Positions 27,370-37,900 of a stretch of DNA of 64,000 nucleotides are shown one piece after another. The DNA lies in assembly GCF_016107625.1 (NCBI RefSeq), contig NZ_JABASV010000004.1, positions 329,414 to 393,413 on the forward strand, written 5' to 3'. Position 1 is the first letter of the stretch, and every line of letters starts with the position of its first letter. The notes beneath the pieces were generated by a model. The model had not been told where the DNA came from. It saw only the letters and a list, made by a program, of their open reading frames with translations, and searched no databases. The DNA is from Vreelandella alkaliphila (GTDB lineage Bacteria > Pseudomonadota > Gammaproteobacteria > Pseudomonadales > Halomonadaceae). A program made the translations under genes and the position numbers.

Positions 27370-28182
27370 CTATATGGTAAGCGTAAAATCAGCAGGCACT
27401 GGCACTAGCCAAAACGCAGGCTGCTGCGCTAACCAGTCAGTAACTTCTGGGCTAGCTGAAAGCAAAGCCCCATGAAATACCAGGGCAGCAGCACCGGATG
27501 AATTTAATGCATCAAATACCGCTAAGTAATCTTGCGCTTTAGGCGGCTTTTTAAAGCAACGCATTAATAACCGCCCCCTGGGGCCATGCAAATAAATCTG
27601 GTACACGGAACCGGATGGACGAGCCACCCGCCGAACACCACCTTGCCAACGTTGGTCCGCATCTTTCAGCTTGGTAAAAACGGGAGCCACCGCGCTGCGA
27701 AACCAACGCCCCTCTTGGGAACGCTGCTTTGCTAGGTAGTTATTTGCTAGGTGGCTATTTGTTAAGTACTCAAGTTTCCAAGGCTTATGCTTCAACCCTT
27801 GCGCTTCCCACCAGTGTTCAATCGCCCGCTGAGATAGCACAACGCCGTGTTGCGTACTAAGCCATTCAGCCAATCCAGCACTGCTCCAACCTGGTGCTAG
27901 GTGCAATAAACTATTTCGTGGCTCCTGATAAAGCGCCTGCCACAAAAGCGCCTGGACATCTGTCCCAAGGACGTTAGCCTGACCTTTTAAACGCCCGCGG
28001 GGTTTGACGGGTACCGCTGCCCAGCCGCCTTCACGAAAGGCCTTCCAAGCAGCCGAAACAGTCGGCGCAGAAAGCCCTGTTTGCTGGCTGGCTACCGCAA
28101 CGGTATGGCCGTCTAAACGAAGCTTAACCGCCTGCTTACGGCGTTCGTTTAGCAATTCAGGCGATAAATGTTTAATGGCCAA
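27370..28182 (-). CDS. Winged-helix protein derived from an IS630-type transposase, catalytic residues apparently lost
   Basis: 270 residues. The N-terminus is the double HTH of IS630/Tc1-like transposases (RRKQAVKLRLDGHTVAVASQ, LSAPTVSAAWKAFREGGW, then VKPRGRLKGQ; second HTH AEWLSTQHGVVLSQRAIEHW). The C-terminal part keeps an outline of the DDE fold: LVFHGALLSASPEVTDWLAQ followed by LVPVPADFTL lines up with the family's LDNaxxHxSxxVxxWL...LPxYsPxLNPIE, but the Asp and final Glu are not there. No terminal inverted repeats are evident. Possibly domesticated, with a regulatory role beside cysD and the divergent transporter. The TTG start is uncertain. Confidence 0.62.
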   Translation of the reverse strand: MAIKHLSPELLNERRKQAVKLRLDGHTVAVASQQTGLSAPTVSAAWKAFREGGWAAVPVKPRGRLKGQANVLGTDVQALLWQALYQEPRNSLLHLAPGWSSAGLAEWLSTQHGVVLSQRAIEHWWEAQGLKHKPWKLEYLTNSHLANNYLAKQRSQEGRWFRSAVAPVFTKLKDADQRWQGGVRRVARPSGSVYQIYLHGPRGRLLMRCFKKPPKAQDYLAVFDALNSSGAAALVFHGALLSASPEVTDWLAQQPAFWLVPVPADFTLTI

Positions 28183-28321
28183 TATTGAGCATAAACCTTT
28201 GATTTAAAACAATTAATAAACAACACATAACGCTATCGTTGGCAATTATTAGACACCATCATAAAAGCCCGCGTAGAATCCAGCAAGTTTCTAACATGAA
28301 TTATGTTTTGTAAGGATTAAC
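28183..28321. promoter_or_regulatory. Divergent promoter region between the HTH gene and the SLC13 transporter
   Basis: The only divergently transcribed junction in the locus. For the plus strand, TTGGCA at 28239 is followed about 17 nt later by an AT-rich stretch (CATAAAAG) that could serve as a poor -10. TAAGGA lies just before the transporter ATG. Box assignments are by eye and weak. A binding site for the adjacent HTH protein would be expected here if it is a regulator. Confidence 0.4.
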
Positions 28322-30049
28322 ATGAGCCCATGGGCCGTTTTGTTATCAATAGTTGTATTGCTGGTACTGTTAATCAGCGGAAAAGTTAAGCCTGCGATTG
28401 CCTTTGTTACCCTTGCTGGCCTGTTTTTGCTGTTTGGGTTTGTTGATACCAGCACGTTGCTAATGCAATACACCAACCCCGCATTGGCTACGCTACTCTT
28501 ACTACTATTGGTATCACTTGCATTAGAGCGCTCGCCACTGCTGGACTGGCTTTCCCGCCACTTACTCAAAGGCCACCCCCGCTTAGCCACGGCTCGGCTA
28601 ATGGGCAGCACCGCGGTGCTTTCTGCATTTTTGAACAACACCGCAGTCGTTGCGGCATTTTTAGGGGCTATTTCCCGCCAACAGCGCATTGCACCATCAC
28701 GGCTATTAATTCCGCTTTCTTACGCCTCGATTTTAGGAGGGATCACTACGCTGGTAGGCACATCCACTAACTTGGTGGTGAATTCATTTAATCTTAGCGC
28801 CAGCGGTAGTGAGCTAGGCATGTTTCAATTCAGTTTAGTGGGGGTGCCCGTTGCATTAATCACGCTATGCATACTGCTATGGCGGGCGAATGCCCTACCT
28901 CACCATCGCTTGGAAGACACCGACGAAAAGCTCTCCTACTTTCTTGCTGCAGATGTAGAAGCCGACTCACCGATGATTGGCAAGAGTATTGAAGAGAACG
29001 GCTTAAGAAGCCTAAATGGGCTTTATCTATTGGAAATTGAACGCCAAGGCCGCCTAATCAGCCCCGTTGCGCCAGAAGAACGCCTTCAAGCGGCCGATAC
29101 GCTCGTGTTTACTGGAGAAGTGAGCAAAGTTCAGGCACTACAACGCTTTCCTGGGCTCAATCTATTTGGTCATCAAGCTGATAACTTGCTAGCCACCAAT
29201 TTAGTAGAAGTGGTTATTTCCCACGAATCAGAACTTTCCAGCAAAACACTACAGGACGTCGATTTCCGCAGTATGTTTAGTGCAGGGGTTGTCGGCATAC
29301 GTCGTGGCGGCAAACGTCTGGAGGGTCAGCTTGGCAAAATCCCCCTGCGTGTAGGCGACTGCTTGCTCCTCGCCGTAAGCGCCGACTTTCGCCAACACCG
29401 CAATATAGACCGTAACTTCCATCTGCTCAGTGGCAGTTTCACACGCCCGCAGCTTACGCTAAAAGAGAGCATTATTACGCTAGGTGGGTTTGCAACAGTT
29501 ATCGCACTCGCGACAGCCAACTTACTGCCGCTGTTTCATGGTTTGCTACTATTGTTGGGCGGCCTATTGCTATTAAAAGTGATTAGCCTGGCAGAATTAC
29601 GTCGCCGTTTTCCGTTTGAGCTTTGGCTAATCATTGGTTCTGCCTTAGGGATAGCGCAAGCGTTAGAAAACTCAGGAGCCGCCGCTGTCCTGGCAGGAGG
29701 AATGCAGTGGATGTTTAGCGGTTACGGCGTTTACGCTGCCTTTATTGGCTGCTATCTACTAACCCTATTATTAACCGAAACAGTCACCAATAACGCCGCT
29801 GCCGCCCTGGCTTTCCCTATTGCCTGGAGCACCGCCCAAGCCTTTGGTGTCGACCCTTTGCCATTTGTGATGGCAGTTGCCTACGGTGCAAGCGCCTGCT
29901 TTTTAATTCCCTTTGGCTATCAGACCCACCTGATGGTGTATTCACCAGGGCGCTATAAAATTACTGATTTCTTCAAGATTGGTTTACCCGTCAGCATCAC
30001 TTACTCGGCCGCAGTATTGGTTATAACACCCATGGTGTTCCCTTTTTAG
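28322..30049 (+). CDS. SLC13/DASS-type permease with two TrkA-C domains (probable sulfate transporter)
   Basis: 575 residues. Hydrophobic spans in the N-terminal third and C-terminal third enclose two regulatory TrkA-C (RCK_C) domains (about 205-285 and 290-365; for example GLYLLEIERQGRLISPVAPE and VVGIRRGGKRLEGQ). DASS signatures: LSAFLNNTAVVAAFLGAISR, ILGGITTLVGTSTNLVVN, and TETVTNNAAAALAFPI with PFGYQTHLMVYSPG in the second repeat. This layout is that of the SLT sulfate permeases rather than dicarboxylate carriers. Immediately divergent from the cysD side, which supports sulfate uptake for PAPS synthesis. Sodium dependence and substrate are inferred. Confidence 0.83.
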   Translation: MSPWAVLLSIVVLLVLLISGKVKPAIAFVTLAGLFLLFGFVDTSTLLMQYTNPALATLLLLLLVSLALERSPLLDWLSRHLLKGHPRLATARLMGSTAVLSAFLNNTAVVAAFLGAISRQQRIAPSRLLIPLSYASILGGITTLVGTSTNLVVNSFNLSASGSELGMFQFSLVGVPVALITLCILLWRANALPHHRLEDTDEKLSYFLAADVEADSPMIGKSIEENGLRSLNGLYLLEIERQGRLISPVAPEERLQAADTLVFTGEVSKVQALQRFPGLNLFGHQADNLLATNLVEVVISHESELSSKTLQDVDFRSMFSAGVVGIRRGGKRLEGQLGKIPLRVGDCLLLAVSADFRQHRNIDRNFHLLSGSFTRPQLTLKESIITLGGFATVIALATANLLPLFHGLLLLLGGLLLLKVISLAELRRRFPFELWLIIGSALGIAQALENSGAAAVLAGGMQWMFSGYGVYAAFIGCYLLTLLLTETVTNNAAAALAFPIAWSTAQAFGVDPLPFVMAVAYGASACFLIPFGYQTHLMVYSPGRYKITDFFKIGLPVSITYSAAVLVITPMVFPF

Positions 30050-30088
30050 GCTATTTTGGCTAGGGGCACGCGTCATCAACTAGCCACC

Positions 30089-32344
30089 TCAATTAGCCAA
30101 CTCGGCTACTTTGAAGCCATGCCGCTCAGCCCATTGCTGACACAAAGCTTTTAAGGATACATTCATATTATCCGCTAACCACACCTGTGCAGTAGGCGCT
30201 AAGCGTGGCAACAGTATGGGCAAAAGCTTACAGAGCAACGCTTCTAGATATTCGTCTGAAAAATCTGATGTGCCAATAACCAATAAACTTATGCCTTTAA
30301 GGCCCCTTAAGGCATGCTCAGAGACAGCCCCTTCTTCGCTATCAGCCGCCCCTGTAAGCGACAACGACTGCGCCCATAGCCCAAGCCCTTTGCTCTCCAA
30401 CTGAGCCTCTACGTGCTGACGGGCATTATCACTGTCAGTCATGACAGACACAAAGCCCCGGCTTTTATCCTGGTGCAACCTGCCTAACCTAGAAGCTAAC
30501 GCGTTATTACCCAATAACAACGTGTGCTGCCACAACCCTGTTCGGTCCATCAAAGCGGCCAGTGCTTCAAGGGAATCTCCATTGCTTGACTGAGTATGTG
30601 ATGCAGCAAGTCTGCGCTGTGGCGATAGTGTCAGGTGAAACCTTGTGGTCACCTCCAATGAGCTACTCGGCGCAAACACAACTTGCAATAGCTGGCTAGA
30701 CTCAAGCTGGTTTGCCTTAGTAGAAAAAGCACTGAAAACACGCTCTTCTTTCCAACCACTTACCACCGATAAGCTATCAGGTTGCGCGCCTTGAATTTCC
30801 ATTAGCAGCTGGCTGCCCGTCGCGCTGCTGATGATCGCACGATTACCTTGAAGACTAATCTTCTTATCTTGCGGAAAGTGCCACTGCAAAATCACTTCGC
30901 GAGGCTGTGCATCATTGCAGTGAAAACGTTCAACCACTGTTAACTCCTGCTGTGCCGCATTCAGGGCGACGCGACGCTTATGCGCAACTTGGGGCAGGAC
31001 ATTCAAGGTCATGTCAATAAAAGGAGAAGAGGACGATTCATCAAACGTGGTTACTTCCCAGGCACTCAGACGATGCTCAAAGTCCGCATCATAGCCAGCA
31101 TCCGACACCAGAGGGATATTATGCGCTGCACGACTGCGCATATAACGGCGTATCGGATCTTTGCCGCTATAGTTATATAAACCTGAGTCAATTAACCAAT
31201 CCTCGCCACCAGCATAAAGACTAATATGCCCTTCATCTTGTTGGTGATGATAGCGGCTGGAACAACCCACTTTTACGATGCAGTGTAGCGCGTTACGGAA
31301 ACCCTCCTGACTGGGCCATAAATCGCGAAACACAGCATAGCCAGAGCGGGGATAAACCACGTTAACTTCTGGTGGCCGCTCCCCCTGCTTGCCATTCGTC
31401 AATGCATACAGTAGATGTTGATATTCCGCCATATCGCCAAAAGCATCGCGGTACATATTGGAAGTAGGCAGCTGTTCAGTATCTCCAATCGGCGGTAAAA
31501 GGCCATCGGGGCGGAGTATATGGGTAATAAAACGCAGTGCTTTGTGGGCAAATACATCGAACTGGCTAGAGAGCCCTCCTAGCACTTCATCGGGATAATC
31601 CTTGATGATTCCCAGAAAAACCTTGAAGACAAAAATATGGTATGCAGGGCTGTTTTCAACATGGACGCCTTCGTCCGTAAATGAAAACGTCAATTCACTG
31701 CTGATTCGCTGTTTAGCTATCTGCTGCCACGTTAAGGCCTGCTCACCTTCAAACACAGTTCCGAGCAACAACAGCACACGGGCTTGCTCCAACCCATGGT
31801 TAGTATGTTCGGAATAGAAACTGTCCTTGGCTAGCCATTGACCGTGTATTTCTACTGCCCTCTCCACATACGCTAAAAATTTAGCGTTTGATTTTGCCCA
31901 GTCAGAAGCGTAACGACGACAGTAATAGGTTAGTAGCACCAGCTGCTCAGCTCTTAGTGCGGTAGCATGGTCATGCCAAATAAACTCAAAAGGATACGTC
32001 GTATCTGTTTCCAGATAGGTATCCAACCATGACGCAACTGCTTCGCGAGCGCAGTCCAGCACAGCATCATTTTCAGAGGAACGGTGGTAAGCCATCAAAT
32101 AAGATAAAAACGACAGCCAATTCAACCGCCACTGCCAACTGCGGTCTTTAAGCGGATCTTGCTCCCAGTCGCCCCAGCCACTAAAGTTAACAGCCTTGAA
32201 AGGGCCTAGCACCATCTGATGCTCATTGAAAATTTTATCACCATATGACTGGTTATTTTTAGATTTTATTAAATTCTCAAGACGCGAATACACACACATA
32301 TCAAAGGTGTCATTAAATATGTTACCGCTCATAAAACTTGGCAT
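30089..32344 (-). CDS. Heparinase II/III-family protein with extra C-terminal domain
   Basis: About 751 residues. N-terminal alpha/alpha toroid (about 60-330: WGDWEQDPLKDRSWQWRLNW, WHDHATALRAEQLVLL, HTNHGLEQARVLLLLG), then the beta-sandwich heparinase domain (YHHQQDEGHISLYAGGEDWL, LIDSGLYNY, RSRAAHNIPLVSDAG). Uronate polysaccharide lyases of families PL12/PL15-like share this plan. The last 150 residues form an unrecognised alpha/beta domain. I chose the ATG with TAAGG 8 nt upstream, which leaves 10 nt after the preceding gene; an ATG 60 nt earlier would overlap it and lacks an RBS. No signal peptide is seen, so action in the cytoplasm or atypical export must be considered. Confidence 0.85.
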   Translation of the reverse strand: MPSFMSGNIFNDTFDMCVYSRLENLIKSKNNQSYGDKIFNEHQMVLGPFKAVNFSGWGDWEQDPLKDRSWQWRLNWLSFLSYLMAYHRSSENDAVLDCAREAVASWLDTYLETDTTYPFEFIWHDHATALRAEQLVLLTYYCRRYASDWAKSNAKFLAYVERAVEIHGQWLAKDSFYSEHTNHGLEQARVLLLLGTVFEGEQALTWQQIAKQRISSELTFSFTDEGVHVENSPAYHIFVFKVFLGIIKDYPDEVLGGLSSQFDVFAHKALRFITHILRPDGLLPPIGDTEQLPTSNMYRDAFGDMAEYQHLLYALTNGKQGERPPEVNVVYPRSGYAVFRDLWPSQEGFRNALHCIVKVGCSSRYHHQQDEGHISLYAGGEDWLIDSGLYNYSGKDPIRRYMRSRAAHNIPLVSDAGYDADFEHRLSAWEVTTFDESSSSPFIDMTLNVLPQVAHKRRVALNAAQQELTVVERFHCNDAQPREVILQWHFPQDKKISLQGNRAIISSATGSQLLMEIQGAQPDSLSVVSGWKEERVFSAFSTKANQLESSQLLQVVFAPSSSLEVTTRFHLTLSPQRRLAASHTQSSNGDSLEALAALMDRTGLWQHTLLLGNNALASRLGRLHQDKSRGFVSVMTDSDNARQHVEAQLESKGLGLWAQSLSLTGAADSEEGAVSEHALRGLKGISLLVIGTSDFSDEYLEALLCKLLPILLPRLAPTAQVWLADNMNVSLKALCQQWAERHGFKVAELAN

Positions 32345-32354
32345 TAAAATAGCC

Positions 32355-33077
32355 TTACTTGTAAAAACTGGATAATTTATCAAGTTGAAATTTATAAAAT
32401 TCATCTACAAAGTGATATGGACTCAGTCCCCAGCGATGGTTTGGATTAGCCATCAATACAGAGTCTGGATATTCTATAAATTGCTTATAAGATATATCCT
32501 TCTCAATAACTCTGTAGATAAAGACAAGCAAGTCATTAACCTCAGCCGCAAACCTTTTGTCTTTTTCTTCAAAAACACCACCACCATGAATCCTATCTGT
32601 TAAGAACAACTTATTTATAACAATATTATCTACTACACCCAGCTGCTGAGCTTTGGCAAAAAATTCATTCCAAGCAATTTTAAACAATTCTTTCTTTTCA
32701 TCCGAAAAACGACGAATAGTCCGCCGTGTAGGTATTTTTTTTATTTTATTAATCTTCGCCAACTCTGTGGTTCTAGTCAAGATGCCGCCGGATGGCGTTT
32801 CAATTAAATCAAGGCGTTCAACTAGAAAATCCATGATAAGGATATTATCGCTTAAGGATCTAAAAAGAGAGTCTTTGGCTGTTTTAGTCACATCAGCTTG
32901 AACCATCCTTTTTTGAAACGGCGAACTGACCAAACTGTAATCAAAAGACTCTTTTGGGGGTGGAGAAAACATACTAACAACAGAAGTTCTCGCAATGTAA
33001 TTAACAACTGAATAGCTATTATCAAAACCAAAAGCATCCCGACTACAACAGCCACCATAAACTGCTATTCTCTTCAC
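32355..33077 (-). CDS. DUF6270-like (SGNH-like) polysaccharide-locus protein
   Basis: About 240 residues. Opens with KRIAVYGGCCSRDAFGF, matching the G-S/G-C-x-S-R-D start of SGNH-like proteins such as DUF6270 that occur in capsule and LPS clusters, followed by YSVVNYIARTSVVSM. Near the C-terminus is NPNHRWGLSPYHFVDEFYK, a possible His-containing block. I prefer the second GTG (MKRIAVYGG) because GAGAGG lies 5 nt upstream. AT-rich compared with cys genes. Probably modifies or de-modifies the polymer (acyl or similar group), but the activity is not known. Confidence 0.6.
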   Translation of the reverse strand: MKRIAVYGGCCSRDAFGFDNSYSVVNYIARTSVVSMFSPPPKESFDYSLVSSPFQKRMVQADVTKTAKDSLFRSLSDNILIMDFLVERLDLIETPSGGILTRTTELAKINKIKKIPTRRTIRRFSDEKKELFKIAWNEFFAKAQQLGVVDNIVINKLFLTDRIHGGGVFEEKDKRFAAEVNDLLVFIYRVIEKDISYKQFIEYPDSVLMANPNHRWGLSPYHFVDEFYKFQLDKLSSFYK

Positions 33078-33185
33078 AAACACCTCTCAAAATAACTCAT
33101 CAACTTTAATTAACTTTTCAGCTTAATTAAATCACATAGCGCCATAGCCAAATATATTTAAAATCTGCTCGATATGAATCTACAA

Positions 33186-34223
33186 TTAAAAAAGGCTCAA
33201 CAGCATTTCGGCTCTTCTATTAGGTGCTATATCCATGGACCTTAGCGCCATTTCTTTTGCTACCTCTTTGTTATCATCTCTGTATAAAAACCATGCTTTT
33301 TCAGCCAAATAAGTTGAGTTTTCAACATTTTCTTCAATATCAATACATTCATTTATCACAAGAGAGTCAATCAATTCTGTCAAACAACCAAGTTCTTTAA
33401 CATATTTCAGTAATTGATGACCTGCGTGAGGCAGAGGATGCAGCTTACAGTTATCAGAATATGGAAGTATCAACCCTTCAAGAAATTTCACATCTTCGAC
33501 TTTATAAGGATCGAAAAAAATATTTACATTACCCTTAGAGGTTGGTGTGTCACGAATTTCTTTATGCTTAAAGTTCAACCCTTTAAATCTTTTCTTTATA
33601 AATTTTGGATGAGCTGAATTTTTAGGAGAAATCGCGATAACATTAGCATTTATTACTCCTGCATAATAAAGAGCACAGTAACCACCGAGACTCGCTCCAT
33701 AATTTATATTTGATGACGTTAGGTAATTTCTAACAGCCTCGTGAAAAATGCTCAAACTTAGGTCTTGGTACTGACTATCCCCATCCTGATTAACAGATAT
33801 CAAATTAAAATTTCTTTTTTTACAATATTTTAAAGCAAATGGAAGAGACTTTTTTCTTGAGCGGGTTCCGTTAAAAGTTATAAACGTCACTTCAGCATGA
33901 TTATCAAAAAATAATATTCTAAAATTCTCACCTTCTGCTATATTTCTTGATCGGTATTCAGTGTCGTCAACCAAGTACTTAACTTTTTCTCGAATAAAAA
34001 AAGATTTGGCAAGGTACTTCACCCTTTCACCATTAATAGCAAAAAAAAACCTAACTGAATACACACCTTCGCCGTACCAAGAGAATACCTTTTCTTTTTT
34101 TTTCGTATAGTGCTGCTTTTCAACTACCTCGCCATTTTTTATAAGATAAGCTGCGTAACTCCCTTTAAACGAAGACTCACACTTAATCTTTCCGTTCATA
34201 TAATAAAAATAAGAATCATACAT
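33186..34223 (-). CDS. Alpha/beta-hydrolase-like protein with N-terminal beta domain
   Basis: About 345 residues, strongly AT-rich. Residues 1-80 are beta-rich with SYAAYLIKNGEVVEKQHY and YGEGVYSVRFFFA, a pattern shared with the FkbM protein of this locus. The rest is an alpha/beta hydrolase: nucleophile elbow NYGASLGGYCALYYAG (Ser about 178), FFDPYKVED for the acid, and LPHAGHQLLKYV for the catalytic His. Start taken as the ATG with GGTGA upstream; an in-frame TTG 12 nt earlier is possible. Likely an esterase or acyl-transfer enzyme acting on polymer or precursors. Substrate unknown. Confidence 0.65.
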   Translation of the reverse strand: MYDSYFYYMNGKIKCESSFKGSYAAYLIKNGEVVEKQHYTKKKEKVFSWYGEGVYSVRFFFAINGERVKYLAKSFFIREKVKYLVDDTEYRSRNIAEGENFRILFFDNHAEVTFITFNGTRSRKKSLPFALKYCKKRNFNLISVNQDGDSQYQDLSLSIFHEAVRNYLTSSNINYGASLGGYCALYYAGVINANVIAISPKNSAHPKFIKKRFKGLNFKHKEIRDTPTSKGNVNIFFDPYKVEDVKFLEGLILPYSDNCKLHPLPHAGHQLLKYVKELGCLTELIDSLVINECIDIEENVENSTYLAEKAWFLYRDDNKEVAKEMALRSMDIAPNRRAEMLLSLF

Positions 34224-34335
34224 CAAATTCACCAAAAAATTTTAAACTAAATTAACATTTTACATTAAAAATACAGCAAGCTCTTAATGTCAATTTAAAA
34301 ATTTTCATAACTTTACTTGCTAGCATAGAAAAAAA

Positions 34336-34926
34336 TCACATATCAGGAAAACAAGACATATATTCTTCTTTTCCAGCTTCTTTAGTGTAGTGAAAAAAAG
34401 ATCGATACTTTAGACAATTATCTTTAGTTATTTTAATTTTCTTACTCGCAGGCTGCCCGACATAAACTGAAAAATCTTCAACATCAGTTACTACAACAGA
34501 ATTAGCCCCTATAATACTAAACTTACCTATATTCACCCCACCAAAAACCCTGCAACCTGCTGCTATGTAAACATTATCTTTAATATTAGGAACAAAAAAC
34601 CTAGAACCATCATCATTAGTCCCAAATTTACCTGGAGAACCTCCGATAGTTACTCCTTGCCCTATGGCTACCCCATTGCCAATAACCGCATCTTTATGCA
34701 ACACAGTACCAATACCACCATAAGCGAATTTAACACCCTCCCCTAATTTTGTCTTAGGTGACACCACTGAGTTATGGATAAGAAAAATTAAATTTTCAAT
34801 CTTTTTAATCTTCTTTTCATCCCCTTTTTCTACATAGGGTTGTGCTTTTTCCCATAAATAATATATAGAAGGTATTGCATCCAAAGCATCGTTATAAATA
34901 TCTAAATATCTTTCTAGATAATCCAT
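34336..34926 (-). CDS. Hexapeptide-repeat acyltransferase (serine O-acetyltransferase-like)
   Basis: 196 residues. The left-handed beta-helix repeats are visible from about residue 55: VVSPKTKLGEGVKFAYGGIG, TVLHKDAVIGNGVAIGQGVT, IGGSPGKFG, VPNIKDNVYIAAGCRVFGG, VNIGKFSIIGANSVVVTDVE, then VGQPASKKIK. This is the CysE/LbetaH acetyltransferase pattern, including the GGSPGK loop. I start at the ATG with GGAG 5 nt upstream; the longer frame would run into the preceding gene. Surrounded by glycosyltransferase and hydrolase genes, it more probably acetylates a sugar than serine. It begins 37 nt after the giant glycosyltransferase gene. Confidence 0.83.
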   Translation of the reverse strand: MDYLERYLDIYNDALDAIPSIYYLWEKAQPYVEKGDEKKIKKIENLIFLIHNSVVSPKTKLGEGVKFAYGGIGTVLHKDAVIGNGVAIGQGVTIGGSPGKFGTNDDGSRFFVPNIKDNVYIAAGCRVFGGVNIGKFSIIGANSVVVTDVEDFSVYVGQPASKKIKITKDNCLKYRSFFHYTKEAGKEEYMSCFPDM

Positions 34927-34963
34927 AGAGACTCCAAGAGTGAAATTGGATAAACAATCAATA

Positions 34964-37900
34964 TCAACATGAATGTAAAATCTGCTCTTTAACAAGCTGC
35001 AAATCAAAATCTGATCTAGAGAGATTTAAATATAAATTTTGGTTAAATATATTATTCTGAATTCCCCTTACTGCCTTTTCAGTATCCAGGTAGACCCACT
35101 CCTTCGGATAAATCTCATCCGCACCTTCCCATGGCAATACAATGGGGGTACAGCCACTGGCCGCGCCTTCGGCTACCGCTAGGTGGAAGCTTTCGTGGTC
35201 ACTTACCGAAAGAATGAAATCAACCCCTGCATACCATTGGGGCATATCATTGCCATGCGGGTCGAAAATCACGGCATCTTTTAGAAGCGGGTCATCTTGT
35301 AGTCGACGATACTGTTCTTCATACCAAGCCATTTCTTCAGGCCGGTGCATGACCATCCAAGCAAAGTCTTCTGGCCGCTTTCCTTTTACCCGCAGAATAT
35401 AATCGGTGTCTTCTTTGCGTAGCTCTTTCAGAATATCCAGCGCACGGTCTAAGCGCTTGCTTTGCGGCACCATACCGACTAAGCCCAACACTTTGCCATT
35501 AGTGGGTTGTCGCGGTACCGCCTGCATGGCATCGATATCAACGCCGTTATAAATGACCACGCCATTTTTCTTCAGTGCTGGATTGCGTTGCTGGGCGTTA
35601 CGCAGCATATGCGGGCCGACAAAAATCACCTTATCAAAGGCATCGAAGGGCACTTGGTCAAACAACACATTGCGCAGTTCTTGAGCGTGTAAGCGCCCTA
35701 CCAATCGTTGTCCTTCAATTTTATGCTTGGCATACCAAATAGCGTTACCCAGGGTCCACTCACAGAACACGGTATCGGCTTGGCGCACTAAGCGCTTACT
35801 AGCGGTTTCATTGTGATGATTATGGCCGGTCCAAAAATCTAGCAATACCCGCATCCCTGCTTTCGTGAAGTAAGGATAAAACGGCTTAATAAATTTGAGA
35901 TCGTGCCCTGCAATCACGACCGTTTTCTTAGGTGGCACATTGGGAGCCTTAGCATGAACTTGAGGTGGTTTGCGAAGCGTCAAGGTGGGCTTACGCGACC
36001 CCCATTTCTGAAGCTGGGAAAGTGCCATTTCCGCATCTGGGCGAAGCAACTGCAATGACGTATCGATAGAAGAATTTTCCACTGCCACCCCCGGCCAGGC
36101 ACCTTCTTCAAGCACCGCTTGTCGACTGAAAGCAATGCGCTTATGGGGGGCATAAAACGTTGGCCAAATCAGGTCTTCGAGGTCTTCCGCTTCCAATCCT
36201 TCCAACGCACGCGGATTAGCCAGCAACCAAAGCGTTTCTGCAGCCACACGTTCGCCATCCGGCGTTGCGCAGCGAATACCCTCCGCTTCTAGCTGGGCAC
36301 GAGTACCCGCCTGCCATTCACGACTAACAATACATATCGGGCGAACGGTTTGTGCTAACACGCGCTGCGCACCCGCCGGGGTCATTTCAGACGTATAAAT
36401 AGAGTACGCCGGTGGTTCGGGTGCCTGAACAACCATGCCGGCAGTGCGCAGCATTTGGGTCAGGCGTAGCTCTGTGGTGTGGGCACGCATAACCGCACGG
36501 GCACCTTTCAGCGCCACGCGCCAGCGGTATGCAGGATAATGCATCAGATTTTCAAGCGCCTGGGCGGCATCGCTTTCGGTGCGAACCACATGACCCGCCC
36601 CTTCCAGATAACGGTTCATGCCAAGGGCTGGGCCGGAAAGCATAGGTGAGCCGCAGGCAGCGGTTTCCACAACACGGCGCGAAAACATTGTTGGCGAATC
36701 CAGCACCGAGTTGACATTAATTTGCACCGGATGAGCTTTGTAAGCCTGGATCATCTCCTCATAACTGAGGCTGCCTGCCACATAGTTACCCAAGCCGCCA
36801 GGGTATTTGTAGGGCGATGTGGGATCATCGTGCTGGCGATCATAAAGCGTCAAGCCTAAGGGGGCTGCCGCGCTCATGATTTTGTCCATGTATTCGGTGC
36901 GCTCAGGATAGCGCTTACCATAATAGGTACCGCCATAAGCGGCCGTTGGCTGCCATTCACGGGTAGAAGGCAGTAAGTTGTGAATCTTCGGTGAGGCATA
37001 GAACGGCGCGCTACTGGCCGTTTGAGTCAACGCACCGGGCGTAGTGAGGTAGGGAATAATCCGCCGACTATCGGTCGTAAACACATGGTCACACTTAGCG
37101 GCGGTCGCGCGGAAGCGGTCAAAGTGAACCGGGTCTTCCTTATTCCAGAATAACGACGGAATACCCTTGCGGCGGCAATGCGTCAACAAGGCATCAAGCG
37201 TTGCAAACTCATGCACGCTGTAATGCCCTACTTGGCGGAACCACTGCCAGTCATTGCCCTTCCAAGCGGATTCTACAAACAGCGCATCAATGGGCTGTTC
37301 TTTAATCTGCTCACGCCAGTTGTCCGGTGAAAGCGGCACTACTGTGACGGCACTTGCCAGCGTGTCGGTCGTGAACGTATCGCCAATCAACCCCAGCGTT
37401 AGCTGCGAAAGGGTTTTAGCTTCGGGCTCTTGCGCCTGCTGGCGTGAAGCCAGCGACTCACGCAACTGCTGCAAGCTACGGGCATAAATACTAGTAACGT
37501 GATTCCAGGTGCGCTCTCGGTCAATCCAAGCACGGGCTGCCTTGCCCAAACGCTCACGCTCTGTGGGGTTGTTGATTAGCGCTTCAATCGCATCGCTTAG
37601 CGCCACCGCGTTGTCTTTTTCAAATAACCGCGCACGTTCGCCAGTTGGGCCCGCCATTACCTGATGGGGCGACACATCGGAAAGCACCACCGCCTTCCCC
37701 ATTGCCATAGCTTCAAGCGGTTTGAGTGCCGATACCATTTCAGTAACCGCTGAGGAAAGCCGCGGTATCGGCATAATATCCATGCACGATAAATAACGTG
37801 GCACCTGTTCAAACGCTACCCGCCCTGTAAAGCGGCAGTTCTTTTCAATTCCTAACGTCTTGGCGGTGGCTTTAACGGCATCAATAACCTTGCCATCCCC

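Noticed and set aside
28156..28200. Short leader frame (Met-Leu-Asn-Ile-Gly-His) ahead of the HTH gene
   Set aside because: Only six codons and close to an AAAGG that could equally serve the main frame; not enough to call a regulatory leader peptide.
30056..30086. TGGCTAG...CTAGCCA stem between the converging permease and heparinase-like genes
   Set aside because: Stem of 7 bp with a 16-nt loop and no T-run on either strand; too weak to call a terminator.
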